From Maribellus sp. CM-23 (GTDB taxonomy: Bacteria; Bacteroidota; Bacteroidia; Bacteroidales; Prolixibacteraceae), in the NCBI RefSeq assembly GCF_021354595.1, contig NZ_JADWYJ010000004.1, positions 124,001 to 188,000 on the forward strand: a DNA stretch of 64,000 bases. The letters are read 5' to 3'. Shown piece after piece: positions 8,043 through 17,034 of the stretch. A model generated the notes under the pieces. The model worked only from the letters and a program-made list of their open reading frames with translations, was not told the DNA's origin and ran no database searches. Numbering within the stretch: position 1 is the stretch's first letter; the number at the start of each line of letters is the position of its first letter. The position numbers and the translations under genes were made by a program.

Positions 8043-11018
8043 ATGGATATAGACAGCATTTCATTGGCAAACATTTATAAGAAGCGAAAAACGGATCGCG
8101 ATATATTTCAGGAGTTAATGCCTACTAAAGTTAAGGAGGTATTGTTGGTGGCAACGTTGTACGATTCGTACTCGATTGTTCGCGAGGGGCAGTTCAGCGA
8201 TAAAATTTTTGGAGAGTACCTTCAGCTGAATTTATACGCGGCTCCACGTTTTACCAGTGTGCATACCATGGAAGATGCCTTGCTTACACTGGAGCATCGC
8301 GATTTCGATCTGATCATTGTCATGGCAGGAGTAGACAAGGATTCGCCTGTGGCAGCGGCCCGTGCCATCCGGAATATACGGCCGTTGGTTCCTCTTTTAT
8401 TGCTGGTGAATAACAATGCCGACCTGCGCTATTTCCAGGAAGAAAGACGCAAGCTGGATTTTGTGGACCGCATTTTTGTGTGGAATGGAAACTCCAATGT
8501 TTTCATGGCTATGATTAAATACATTGAGGACATAAAAAACGTAGCGCGCGACACGCAGAACGGGAATGTCAGGGTGATTCTGTTGGTGGAGGACAGCATT
8601 CAGTATTATTCGCGCTACTTGCCCATGTTGTACACCACGGTTATGACCCAAACGCAAGCCCTGCTAAAAGACGATGCCAGGGATGAGTTGCACAAGATTT
8701 TGCGCATGCGGGCCCGCCCAAAGGTGATACTGGTGGATAATTACGAAGAAGCTGTACGGTTCATAAACAATTACAAGCGGTATATTCTATGCGTGATCTC
8801 GGATGTGAAGTTTGAAATGGAGGGAGTTGAAAACGAAGATGCCGGGATTGAGCTGCTAAAATATGTAAACAACACTTACCGGTATCCGCTGCCATTGTTG
8901 TTGCAGTCGCACGATATAACCAATGCACAACGGGCACGCGAAGTAGGTGCCGATTTCATCAACAAAAACTCGGAAAGTCTTTCGATGGACATTCTGAACT
9001 TTTTGTACCGGCGTCTTGGTTTTGGCCATTTTGTGTTTAAAGATATAAATGGTCTTCCTATTACCGAGGCCCGAAACCTTACCGAGTTTCAGGAGAAATT
9101 AAGGGATGTCCCGGCAGGGGCTTTGCAGTATCACGGAAGCCGGAACTCATTTTCTACCTGGTTGATGGCGCGTGGGGAAATCAATATGGCCGAACGGCTT
9201 CGTCCCGTTCAGATGACCGATTTTCAAACTTCTGAAGAGTTAAGGCAGTTTTGTCTCGATGTGTTTAAAACCGTTCGTTTTGAACGCCTGCGGGGAACCA
9301 TTGTAAATTTTGATCCGGAATTTCTGAATGCCAGCCACTTTATTGTACGAATGGCAAAAGGCTCGCTCGGAGGGAAGGGCAGAGGCATTGCTTTCATTTG
9401 CAACTTTATCGAAAACATTGATTTTCGTAAGATGATCCCTGATCTCAATATCCGGATTCCGTCCACTGCGGTGATTGGGGCATTGCAATTTGATAAGTTT
9501 GTGGAGATGAACAATCTCTACGACGACATTTATTCCCTGAATGACTATGAGGCCATCCGGCAGCATTTTCTCGATTCGGAATTTGACGAGCGGATCCGTC
9601 ACCGGTTGATGAATTACCTGAAGGAAGTAAAACGGCCTCTGGCTGTGCGTTCTTCCGGTTTGTTCGAAGACTCCCTTTTGCAGCCTTTCTCGGGGGTTTA
9701 TGCCACTTACCTGATTCCGAACAACCACGAAGACCTGGCAGTTCGGTACCAGCAGCTCGAAACAGCCATCAAACTGGTTTATTCAAGTATCTTCACCGAT
9801 GCGGCCCAAGCTTATTTCGATGCGGTGAGCTATAAAATTGAAGAAGAGAAAATGGCCGTGGTGATCCAGGAAGTGGTGGGCCACGAGTATAACGATAAGT
9901 TTTACCCAACTCTTTCGGGGGTGGCGCAGTCGTACAATTATTATCCCATTTCCTACATGCAGCCCGAAGATGGTTTTTCGGTGGCAGCGGTTGGTCTGGG
10001 AATGTACGTGGTGGGTGGCGAAAACTCGTTCCGGTTTTGCCCAAAATACCCGCAGCTGAATGCTTCGGCTTTGGGCGACCAGTTGCGTGATACCCAAAAA
10101 GAATTTTATGCCATCGATTTAACTCAGAAAGAGTTTAACCTGGTGGTGAAAGGAGAAGATGCAGCCATCAAGAAATACCGGATTCGGGAAGCCGAAATGG
10201 ATGGGACCCTGGAACATTCGGCGTCAACCTATTCGATGGAAAACGATGATCTGATTCCCGGTGTTTACGGGAACGGACCCAAAGTGATCGATTTTGCCAA
10301 CATTCTAAAATACAACCATCTGCCATTGTCAGAGGCTCTACAGCTTTTGTTGAAGTTGTTCAAAGAAGCCATGGGGTCGCCGGTAGAGATTGAATATGCC
10401 CTCGATATTGAACCGGCCGAAAACGGTTTGCCAACGCTTTACTTGTTGCAGATCAAGCCATTGATCCGTATTGAAGACCAGGTGGAGGTTGATATTAAGA
10501 CCGTGGAAGAAGAGCGGATATTTATGTATGCCGAACGCGGTATGGGCAATGGTATTATCGAGGAAATTCGCGATGTGGTGTATGTTGATCCCGAGAAGTT
10601 TGACCGGATGAAAACCCGGGAAATGGCGCGGGAAATCAGTAAGTTAAACGAGTTTTTCGAAGAACAAAAACGGGAGTACATTCTTATCGGACCGGGGCGA
10701 TGGGGATCACGCGATCCTTACACGGGAATTCCGGTGCTTTGGGCAAATATTTCGAAGGCAAAGATTATCGTGGAAATGGGATTGCCCGATTTTCCGCTCG
10801 ATGCTTCGCTGGGGTCTCACTTCTTTCACAACGTAACTTCCATGAATGTGGGGTATTTTTCAGTGTCTCACAATTCCTGGAACTCAAAACTGAAAATGGA
10901 GGCCTTGAAACAACAAACCCTGGTTCATGAAACGGAATTTGTTAAGCATGTTCATTTTAACAAGCCGTTGACGATTTTAATGAACGGCCGGGAGCGAAAA
11001 GCGTTGATTCATTGTTAG
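8043..11018 (+). CDS. Receiver-like plus PEP-synthase/PPDK-type ATP-binding domain protein
   Basis: About 991 residues from the ATG at 8043; an in-frame GTG at 7983 would add 20 poorly conserved-looking residues and I reject it. Two response-regulator-like segments occupy roughly residues 30-310; the second has VILLVEDS near 176 and an acceptor-like Asp in CVISDVKFEMEG near 250. From ~400 onward comes the ATP-grasp-type N-terminal domain of PEP synthase/pyruvate phosphate dikinase: SLGGKGRGIAF (~442), PLAVRSSGLFEDSLLQPFSG (~535) and a C-terminal GRWGSRDPYTGIPVLW (~885). I find no GGxTSHxA phosphohistidine motif and no PEP-binding barrel, so it should not be a full dikinase. Similar long proteins occur widely in Bacteroidota; the role is unknown, perhaps signalling through the ATP-binding domain. 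Divergent from the ROK gene. Confidence 0.85.
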   Translation: MDIDSISLANIYKKRKTDRDIFQELMPTKVKEVLLVATLYDSYSIVREGQFSDKIFGEYLQLNLYAAPRFTSVHTMEDALLTLEHRDFDLIIVMAGVDKDSPVAAARAIRNIRPLVPLLLLVNNNADLRYFQEERRKLDFVDRIFVWNGNSNVFMAMIKYIEDIKNVARDTQNGNVRVILLVEDSIQYYSRYLPMLYTTVMTQTQALLKDDARDELHKILRMRARPKVILVDNYEEAVRFINNYKRYILCVISDVKFEMEGVENEDAGIELLKYVNNTYRYPLPLLLQSHDITNAQRAREVGADFINKNSESLSMDILNFLYRRLGFGHFVFKDINGLPITEARNLTEFQEKLRDVPAGALQYHGSRNSFSTWLMARGEINMAERLRPVQMTDFQTSEELRQFCLDVFKTVRFERLRGTIVNFDPEFLNASHFIVRMAKGSLGGKGRGIAFICNFIENIDFRKMIPDLNIRIPSTAVIGALQFDKFVEMNNLYDDIYSLNDYEAIRQHFLDSEFDERIRHRLMNYLKEVKRPLAVRSSGLFEDSLLQPFSGVYATYLIPNNHEDLAVRYQQLETAIKLVYSSIFTDAAQAYFDAVSYKIEEEKMAVVIQEVVGHEYNDKFYPTLSGVAQSYNYYPISYMQPEDGFSVAAVGLGMYVVGGENSFRFCPKYPQLNASALGDQLRDTQKEFYAIDLTQKEFNLVVKGEDAAIKKYRIREAEMDGTLEHSASTYSMENDDLIPGVYGNGPKVIDFANILKYNHLPLSEALQLLLKLFKEAMGSPVEIEYALDIEPAENGLPTLYLLQIKPLIRIEDQVEVDIKTVEEERIFMYAERGMGNGIIEEIRDVVYVDPEKFDRMKTREMAREISKLNEFFEEQKREYILIGPGRWGSRDPYTGIPVLWANISKAKIIVEMGLPDFPLDASLGSHFFHNVTSMNVGYFSVSHNSWNSKLKMEALKQQTLVHETEFVKHVHFNKPLTILMNGRERKALIHC

Positions 11019-11086
11019 GTGGGTAGTCTGTGCTTTTTTAAGAACAGATTGCAGGAATGTGCCGGAAAGCGGGGGCGTAGCTGGTT

Positions 11087-11752
11087 TTAGCCGTAGTTGG
11101 AAATATCCAGCAGACGGCCAGAGTCCAGTATTTTTACCTTTTTACCTGTGCTTTCCACAATCCCTTCATTTCTGAAATGGGCCAGGTTTTTCAGTACACT
11201 TTCTTTTGAGAAGCCAATGACCCGTGCGATATCGCTTCGGTTAAGCGGTAGTTCAAAGCTGCTTTTCCCGTAGCTTTTTTCGAATTCACACAATAAAAAA
11301 GCAAGAGCCCCCGCCGAGTTCTTCTGAGAGAGTTTCATATGCCAGTCGAGAAAACGCTCGTTAACCATTGAAATATATCGGATAAAGGCCATTGAAAATT
11401 CTGTGTTGTGCTTCAGATAGGCAGAAAACGTATGGTAGTTTATTGTCAAAACTTCGCAGTCGGTCAGTGCCCTGGCCGAAAAGCGGTAATTCATCGTGGA
11501 ATAGGCACAGTTCACCCCGATAATTTCTCCCTGAAACAACAACATTAAAGATTGCTTGGGGCGCTGTTCATCCATTAACAGTTCAACTGCACCTTTTTGC
11601 AGCAAATACAGATCATTAACCGAGGTGCCTTTTTTTACCACGAGTTCTCCCGCTTTAAAATTCAGGCTTCTGGCCGAAGCAAACAGCTCGGTCCTTTCCT
11701 CGTCCCGAAGTGCTCTTATACAGGTGTTGTTGCTTGTATTGATTGAATTCAT
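11087..11752 (-). CDS. Crp/Fnr-family transcriptional regulator
   Basis: I choose the ATG at 11750-11752 (MNSINTSNNTCIRALRDEER), giving 221 residues; the upstream in-frame start adds 18 residues that look like leader. The N-terminal half is a cyclic-nucleotide-binding-like beta-roll (FKAGELVVKKGTSVNDLYLL, LLFQGEIIGVN) and the C-terminal half a winged helix with LPLNRSDIARVIGFSKESVL. No FeS-binding Cys cluster is present (only scattered Cys), so an oxygen-sensing FNR mode is not supported. The gene is divergent from an OsmC-family gene with a 127-bp shared region that contains a perfect palindrome, suggesting it autoregulates and controls that gene in response to oxidative or nutritional stress (inference). 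Confidence 0.9.
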   Translation of the reverse strand: MNSINTSNNTCIRALRDEERTELFASARSLNFKAGELVVKKGTSVNDLYLLQKGAVELLMDEQRPKQSLMLLFQGEIIGVNCAYSTMNYRFSARALTDCEVLTINYHTFSAYLKHNTEFSMAFIRYISMVNERFLDWHMKLSQKNSAGALAFLLCEFEKSYGKSSFELPLNRSDIARVIGFSKESVLKNLAHFRNEGIVESTGKKVKILDSGRLLDISNYG

Positions 11753-11774
11753 TCTGCTTTTCTCTGATTTCAGA

Positions 11775-11790
11775 GGTGTAAAATTACACC
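11775..11790. promoter_or_regulatory. Palindrome in the crp-like/osmC-like divergent promoter region
   Basis: GGTGTAA-AA-TTACACC is a perfect 7-bp-arm palindrome located 22 bp beyond the start of the Crp/Fnr gene and ~90 bp upstream of the OsmC gene. Two-fold symmetry with TGT...ACA half-site cores is what Crp/Fnr dimers commonly bind, so this is a candidate operator. Binding is inferred from position and symmetry. Confidence 0.5.
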
Positions 11791-11844
11791 CTTTGCGGTT
11801 TCGCAATACACAGCCTTTCCATGTTTCGGCGAAAGGCTTCGCAT

Positions 11845-11852
11845 TAGCTTTG
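11845..11852 (+). promoter_or_regulatory. Bacteroidota -7 element for the OsmC gene
   Basis: TAGCTTTG matches the TAnnTTTG consensus of the Bacteroidota primary sigma factor. A TTTC lies at 11824-11827 near the place expected for the -33 TTTG. Predicted transcription would start ~11859, leaving a leader of ~20 nt before the ATG at 11880. Confidence 0.45.
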
Positions 11853-11879
11853 TAAAATTATAATTTTAAAACACTTTAA

Positions 11880-12329
11880 ATGGAAACAAAGGACATACAA
11901 AAAATAGAGTTTGGCGTTGAGTCGGCTACCAAATCGGCTTCGCAGGCAGAAATTTCAGTACGTAATTTTAAGGTGCTGGTTGACGAGCCGGAACTTTTGG
12001 GCGGAACAGATCAAGCCCCTAATCCGGTTGAGTATATTTTATGTGGCCTTACCGGTTGCATGCATATTCTGGCTTTTAACACAGCTAAAGAACTCAACAT
12101 GGATTTGTCTGATATGAAGATTAAAGTAAGCGGCGAACTGGATCCCTCCAAAATGTTTGGGATGCCTACCGAGGCAAGAGCCGGGTATCAGAAAATAGCC
12201 ATTGAATTACATCCAGAAACCACTGCCGACCAGGAAACACTAGACAAATGGAAATCAATCATGGCAGAACGCAGCCCCGTGCTGGATAATCTTTTTAACC
12301 AAACTCCGGTTGAAATAAAACTGGGCTAG
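11880..12329 (+). CDS. OsmC/Ohr-family protein (no C-terminal catalytic Cys)
   Basis: A 149-residue cytosolic protein with the OsmC fold: N-terminal strands (SQAEISVRNFKVLVDEPELL), the central helix motif NPVEYILCGLTGCMHILAF and a C-terminal helix with AERSPVLDNLFNQTPVEI. Classical Ohr/OsmC peroxidases use two cysteines, one in the central helix and one in a C-terminal CP-type motif; here the first is present in GLTGC but the second position reads Ser-Pro-Val, so thiol peroxidase activity is doubtful. Divergent from a Crp/Fnr gene and followed by a predicted terminator, so it is monocistronic. A second OsmC gene in the window (22370-22924) shows the same substitution. Confidence 0.88.
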   Translation: METKDIQKIEFGVESATKSASQAEISVRNFKVLVDEPELLGGTDQAPNPVEYILCGLTGCMHILAFNTAKELNMDLSDMKIKVSGELDPSKMFGMPTEARAGYQKIAIELHPETTADQETLDKWKSIMAERSPVLDNLFNQTPVEIKLG

Positions 12330-12338
12330 ATAGAAAGT

Positions 12339-12398
12339 TCCGGCTTGTTATATAGTCTCATAGCAACATTTATATACCGGGCCGGAGCTATTGTTTTT
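12339..12398 (+). terminator. Rho-independent-type terminator after the OsmC gene
   Basis: Arms 12339-12354 and 12371-12386 pair over 16 positions with one mismatch and two G-U pairs; the 3' arm is followed by GCTATTGTTTTT. It begins ~10 bp after the OsmC stop codon. Confidence 0.6.
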
Positions 12399-12784
12399 GT
12401 GCGAGCTTAAAACCAATCACCCTCTTGTTGAGCATGGTGCCTTTAGGCCATTTTGTGATTCGTTTGTATACATTGATTTCGGAAAATATAACAATCCAAT
12501 AGTGTTTACGGTGTTCCCCCTTTGGTTGATAAAGTCAGTTCACGTTTTCATCTTCTGAAGTTTTTATGGTCAGGACACGCACTCTTTGATGTGTTCAAAT
12601 TCTTCGCGGTACCCGTTAGTCGGAAAGGAAATTTTGGTAAATTTAGAGTCCTCGTTAGAAAGAGGTTGGGTGTGGTAATGATTAAAAGATGCATGTCGGA
12701 ACTCAATTCCTCTTGAACAAGCAATGCGTGAAGCATTGTGTGTTGCAGTGAATCCTAACTTAAGTCAACTTAATATTTACGACC
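12399..12784. other. Intergenic region without a recognisable gene
   Basis: About 385 bp between the OsmC terminator and the DUF5107 gene. Short open frames on both strands (near 12520-12736) have no start signal, no family resemblance and overlap one another. A small hairpin (CAATGC-GTGAA-GCATTG, ~12720-12737) precedes the next gene. It presumably holds that gene's promoter and leader; nothing else is seen. Confidence 0.5.
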
Positions 12785-15700
12785 ATGAAAAATTTGCTTC
12801 TCTTTGCCTGGCTGGTTTTATCCGTTGCTGTTTCTTTTCATGCTTATTCGCAGCAGGCAAGCATTTCGGAATCAATGGTGCTTTTTAAAACGTATCCTTA
12901 TTCCGATCCCGATCCGGTAGCCAAAATCACGCATTTTTACCCGTATTTCCGTTTCGATGGATTCACCAATAGACCCGTTGAACAAGAGTGGAAAATTGTT
13001 ACGCTTGAAAATCCTTACATAAAAGTGTTAGTCGCTCCTGAAATGGGAGGAAAGGTATTGGGGGCGATTGACAAAGCTTCCGGAGAAGAATTTATTTACT
13101 ATAACAAGGTGGTGAAATTCAGGGATATCGCCATGCGGGGCGCCTGGACTTCGGGTGGCATCGAATTTAATTTTGGCTCAATCGGTCATGCGCCAACCAC
13201 GGCTTCTCCGGTAAACTACCTTCTTCGGAATAATCCCGATGGAAGCGTGAGCTGTATTGTTGGAGCTCCCGACATTACTTCGCGCACCGAGTGGAGGGTG
13301 GAAATTCGTCTGCAACCCGATAAGTCTTATTTCGAAACCAGGGCGATCTGGTACAACCCGTCTGATTTGAATACCTCGCTTTATAACTGGTCAACCGCCT
13401 CGCTTGATGTGTCCGACGATTTGGAATATTATTTCCCGGGCGATACCGAAATCGGGCATGTTGGCGAAACCGGATCCTGGCCGGTAAACAATAGCGGCAT
13501 CGATGTCTCAAAATATCCAAACAATAATTTTGGCGGGCCAAAATCGTATCATGTTTTGGGTGAATATGCCGATCATTTCCTATGTTATTTCCGGGATAAG
13601 AAATTTGGCCTAGGGCATTGGGCGCCGTATGACGAAAAACCCGGAAAGAAAATCTGGATGTGGGCACTCTCGCGTGAAGGCGAAATCTGGAAAGATCTTT
13701 TAACCGATCCGGGGAACAAGCAATACACCGAAATACAAACCGGCTTTCTGTTTAACCAGGCTTCGCCTAACAGTACGCTTACACCCTATAAACATCAGTT
13801 TTTTTATGCGGGTTCGGAACACAAGTTCACGGAACTTTGGTTTCCGGTGAAAGACATTGGGGGAATGGTAAAGGCCAATCGTTTTGGTTCGCTAAATGTA
13901 GAGCAGAAAAACGGTAAACTAACGCTTGGATTTTGTGCCAATCAGGAGGTAAAAGAAAAGATTACGATACTTTCTTATGGGAAAATATTGGTCAGTAAAG
14001 ATGTTGATTTGCAACCTACCCAGGCTTTTGTTGATTCGTTTGATATTGCTGATGAGAACCTGGAAGTTCGTATCGGAAACCTGATGTCGTATTCCACTTC
14101 AGAAAGAAAGGAGAGACTTAGTGAAAAGCCTCGTGAATTAAGCCCTGAATATGATTGGAACAAGTCCGATGCACTTTTTATTTCAGGTGTGGAAAAAGAA
14201 CGCCAGAGAGATTATGCCGGCGCTGCCGGAGTCTATGCCCGCGTATTGGAAGAAAATCCTTTTTATGCCGATGCGTTGGTAAAAATGGGCGGACTTCGGC
14301 TTCGTGCAACGAATGATGAGGAAGCTGAGAAATACCTGATGAAGGCACTTTCCGTTGATACTTATCATCTGGAAGCCAATTATCTGCTTGGGTTGATCTA
14401 TCAGCAGCAAACGAAATATTTTAAAGCGTTGGAAGCATACAGCCTTGCCGCACGTTCAGTGGCTTTTAAAACTCTAGCCTATACAAAAATGGCAGGCATT
14501 CATTTTCTTCAAAAGGATTTTAGTCAATGCTTGAGGTATGTAGCGCAGGCGTTGGATTACGATAGGAATAACATTAATGCGTTGATGATACAAGCTTTGG
14601 CGTACGAAAGTTTGGGAGAGGCTCAACAGCGGGAATCGGCCCTTGATGCAATTTTAGTGCTTGATCCGCTGAATGCTTTTGCCCGTTTTGAAAAACAGGA
14701 CGATTTCGCTTCTGTTTTAAACTACGAAATGCCGCAGCAAATTTGTCTGGAACAAGCCATCGCCTACCACGAATTGGCCTGTGATGACAAAGCCGTAAAA
14801 ATATTACAGGCGGTTGAACCGGGACCCATTGGGAATTACTGGCTGGCCTTTCTTACCAACGATAATGCCTACTTGCAAAAGGCGCTTTCCGGATCGCCTT
14901 ACCTGGTTTATCCTTCGAGAAACGAAACCTACGAAGTATTGAAATGGGCAGAAGAAAAAATGCCGTCGTGGAAAACAAAATATTACCTGGCCCTGCTTAC
15001 CTGGTCGAAAGGAAATAAGGAAGAAGCCGGACAATACCTGGAAGCATGCAACTCTGAGCCGGATTTCGACGCTTTTTATCTTACCCGCTATCGCTTTATG
15101 AAAGGAGATAAAACGTACGACGGGGAACCGGACTTACGAAAAGCCCTGGAGTTGAACGACCGCAATTGGCGGACATACGTGGCCTTGTCAGATCATTTTC
15201 ATGATAGACAAAAGTTTGCGGAGGCCTTAAACTGGGCTGCAAAAGGAGCTGAGTTGTTCCCCGATAATTATGTGCTGGCCTATCAGAAAGCAAAAGAGCT
15301 GTTGATAAACAAACAATACAACAGTGCTTTCAACCTGCTGGAGAAAACACTCATTTTGCCCAACGAAGGGGCACGGGCCGGTCGAATTGTATGGCGGCAG
15401 GCGGCGATTATGTCGGCACTTGAGAGTTTGAAGTCAGGCAAATTGTCTAAAGCATACAAGCAAATTCAACAGGCCCGCGAGTGGCCAGAAAACCTCGGCG
15501 TTGGGAAACCGTACATCACCGACGAGCGAATTGAAGATGCGCTGGAAAGTTTGTACTGGGCTCAAAAAGGAAACATTCAAAAAGCAAACGAACTGAAACA
15601 GCAAGTTATCGATTACCCGAATTATAACAAGCGGTTTTCGGCAGGCACATTCCTGACGGCCTTGTTTATGAAACAGGCCGGTAGCGTTGATGGAGCCAGG

Positions 15701-15904
15701 AATTTACTGAAAGACTGGCAATCAGATCAAAACAAAAGCCTGGTTGCGGCGTGGGCGTACGAAGTACTTTTTGGTTCGGAAACAGAAGCTGCTGTTTTGC
15801 AAGGCCGGATTGAAGCCGAAAGCGGAGGTAGTTTGTTAAATCCCGAATCAGGAAATGCCGATTTTGGGCTGTTGCTGGCAGTTTTCCAGGCATTAAATCA
15901 GTGA
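12785..15904 (+). CDS. Secreted DUF5107 domain protein with TPR repeats
   Basis: 1039 residues with a signal peptide ending near FHAYSQQ (residue ~24), so exported, probably periplasmic. Residues ~40-420 form the DUF5107 domain: VEQEWKIVTLENPYIKVLVA, PEMGGKVLGAIDKASGEEF, GAWTSGGIEFNFGSIGHAP, and YNWSTASLDVSDDLEYYFPG. This resembles the galactose-mutarotase-like beta-sandwich seen in carbohydrate-active proteins. From ~470 to the end there are many TPR-like helix pairs (ALSVDTYHLEANYLLGLIYQ, LFPDNYVLAYQKAKELLINK). The family occurs in Bacteroidota and other bacteria with sugar-related functions, but the substrate here is unknown. Stands alone; the next gene is convergent. Confidence 0.88.
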   Translation: MKNLLLFAWLVLSVAVSFHAYSQQASISESMVLFKTYPYSDPDPVAKITHFYPYFRFDGFTNRPVEQEWKIVTLENPYIKVLVAPEMGGKVLGAIDKASGEEFIYYNKVVKFRDIAMRGAWTSGGIEFNFGSIGHAPTTASPVNYLLRNNPDGSVSCIVGAPDITSRTEWRVEIRLQPDKSYFETRAIWYNPSDLNTSLYNWSTASLDVSDDLEYYFPGDTEIGHVGETGSWPVNNSGIDVSKYPNNNFGGPKSYHVLGEYADHFLCYFRDKKFGLGHWAPYDEKPGKKIWMWALSREGEIWKDLLTDPGNKQYTEIQTGFLFNQASPNSTLTPYKHQFFYAGSEHKFTELWFPVKDIGGMVKANRFGSLNVEQKNGKLTLGFCANQEVKEKITILSYGKILVSKDVDLQPTQAFVDSFDIADENLEVRIGNLMSYSTSERKERLSEKPRELSPEYDWNKSDALFISGVEKERQRDYAGAAGVYARVLEENPFYADALVKMGGLRLRATNDEEAEKYLMKALSVDTYHLEANYLLGLIYQQQTKYFKALEAYSLAARSVAFKTLAYTKMAGIHFLQKDFSQCLRYVAQALDYDRNNINALMIQALAYESLGEAQQRESALDAILVLDPLNAFARFEKQDDFASVLNYEMPQQICLEQAIAYHELACDDKAVKILQAVEPGPIGNYWLAFLTNDNAYLQKALSGSPYLVYPSRNETYEVLKWAEEKMPSWKTKYYLALLTWSKGNKEEAGQYLEACNSEPDFDAFYLTRYRFMKGDKTYDGEPDLRKALELNDRNWRTYVALSDHFHDRQKFAEALNWAAKGAELFPDNYVLAYQKAKELLINKQYNSAFNLLEKTLILPNEGARAGRIVWRQAAIMSALESLKSGKLSKAYKQIQQAREWPENLGVGKPYITDERIEDALESLYWAQKGNIQKANELKQQVIDYPNYNKRFSAGTFLTALFMKQAGSVDGARNLLKDWQSDQNKSLVAAWAYEVLFGSETEAAVLQGRIEAESGGSLLNPESGNADFGLLLAVFQALNQ

Positions 15905-15976
15905 GACTCTGATTTCAGGAGCGATAGTGAGCCGAAATTATGAAGTTGAACTCGGGATCTAATGGGGTCTATTTTC

Positions 15977-16040
15977 CGCCCCTTGGGGCGAATTAAGAAA
16001 TATCATGCCTTTGATACCCCGTCTGCTCTACGGCGGGGTA
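15977..16040. repeat. Two GC-rich palindromes in a convergent intergenic region (REP-like)
   Basis: 15977-15990 is CGCCCCTTGGGGCG, a perfect palindrome; 16015-16040 (TACCCCG ... CGGGGTA) folds with a 9-bp stem. They lie between the convergent DUF5107 and metallophosphoesterase genes. Related CCCCG/CGGGG palindromes occur at 51201-51235 and 58411-58451, so this looks like a dispersed intergenic palindromic element that may also end transcription. Confidence 0.5.
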
Positions 16041-16116
16041 GTTCAATAAATGATCTGAAATTCACGCTTGATGAAATTACCGCCCCAGTTTATGGCAACC
16101 TGTTGATGGGCCTGCC

Positions 16117-16935
16117 TTATTGAGCAACTTCAAGTTGCAAGGCCACAAAACTTTGCGTTAAGGTATCGGGCGTAACCTGCCAAAGCCTGAATCCGAAAGG
16201 CCTTTTGTCAAAATTTACGCTGGTAGTTTCACCGCCAACCAATTGAATGTTCTCGTACTGGTTAAGGGTTAGCTGGTGGGTGTGCCCCGATAGGTAAGCG
16301 CTAACGTTGTTTTGCTGAAACAAGGAGAGCAACTCCTGCCTCTTGGCCAATGGAAGATTAAAATAAGCCTCTTCTTCATCGGGATTTTTGGTGTATAATG
16401 GATAATGCCCGATAACAACCACGGGGTGCTTTTTAAGTCCCTGATTTTTAAGCGTTTCTTTAAGCCAGAGGTTGTGTTTTTCTGATTCATTTTCCACATT
16501 TGCTTTCCATAATTGCGAATTGGTCACAATAAATGAATAACCTTTGTTTTCAAATTCGAAATAATCCTTCCCGATCGTTTCGCGGTAATAGCTTAGGCTT
16601 GTGCTGTTGGGCGTATTTTGAACGTCATGGTTTCCCGGGGCAACATAGCAGGGCATTGTGAAACCATCCATAACTTCTTTAAAGTCAGAATACGAACTGT
16701 CGTTGGGCATATTCACAAGGTCGCCGCATATCACCACAAAATCAGGTTTGAGTTCATTGATTTGCTTCACCGCCTGTTTGAATTTTTCCACATCCTGCTG
16801 ATAGCCTTCGGGGTAAAATCCCAGCTGGGTGTCGCATAACTGAACAAACGAAAAGGGCTGCTGTTTTTTTTCTGCGCAGGAAACAACGAGAACAAACAAG
16901 GCAAGTAGCAGGTAGTTATAGAGTCGGGAAATCAT
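16117..16935 (-). CDS. Calcineurin-like metallophosphoesterase lipoprotein (CSTP1/CPPED1-like)
   Basis: I choose the ATG at 16933-16935: it gives MISRLYNYLLLALFVLVVSC, a signal with lipobox Cys20, whereas the longer frame adds a charged non-signal extension. The 272-residue protein has the two-metal phosphoesterase motifs in order: QLCDTQLGF (DxQ in place of the usual DxH, as in CSTP1-like enzymes), VVICGDLVNMPND, VAPGNHDVQNT, VVVIGHYPLYT and YLSGHTHQLTLNQ. It would hydrolyse a phosphoester in the periplasm or at the membrane; the substrate is unknown. It is convergent with the upstream DUF5107 gene and same-strand with the aldehyde dehydrogenase gene, ~100 bp away. Confidence 0.92.
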   Translation of the reverse strand: MISRLYNYLLLALFVLVVSCAEKKQQPFSFVQLCDTQLGFYPEGYQQDVEKFKQAVKQINELKPDFVVICGDLVNMPNDSSYSDFKEVMDGFTMPCYVAPGNHDVQNTPNSTSLSYYRETIGKDYFEFENKGYSFIVTNSQLWKANVENESEKHNLWLKETLKNQGLKKHPVVVIGHYPLYTKNPDEEEAYFNLPLAKRQELLSLFQQNNVSAYLSGHTHQLTLNQYENIQLVGGETTSVNFDKRPFGFRLWQVTPDTLTQSFVALQLEVAQ

Positions 16936-17034
16936 GGTGCTTTTTTTATGTTTATTTACTGGTGGCAAAGAACGCCTATTTTATTGTTGCATCCACTTTT
17001 TTCAATCAGAAAAGCAGACCAGACATTGTTATTT

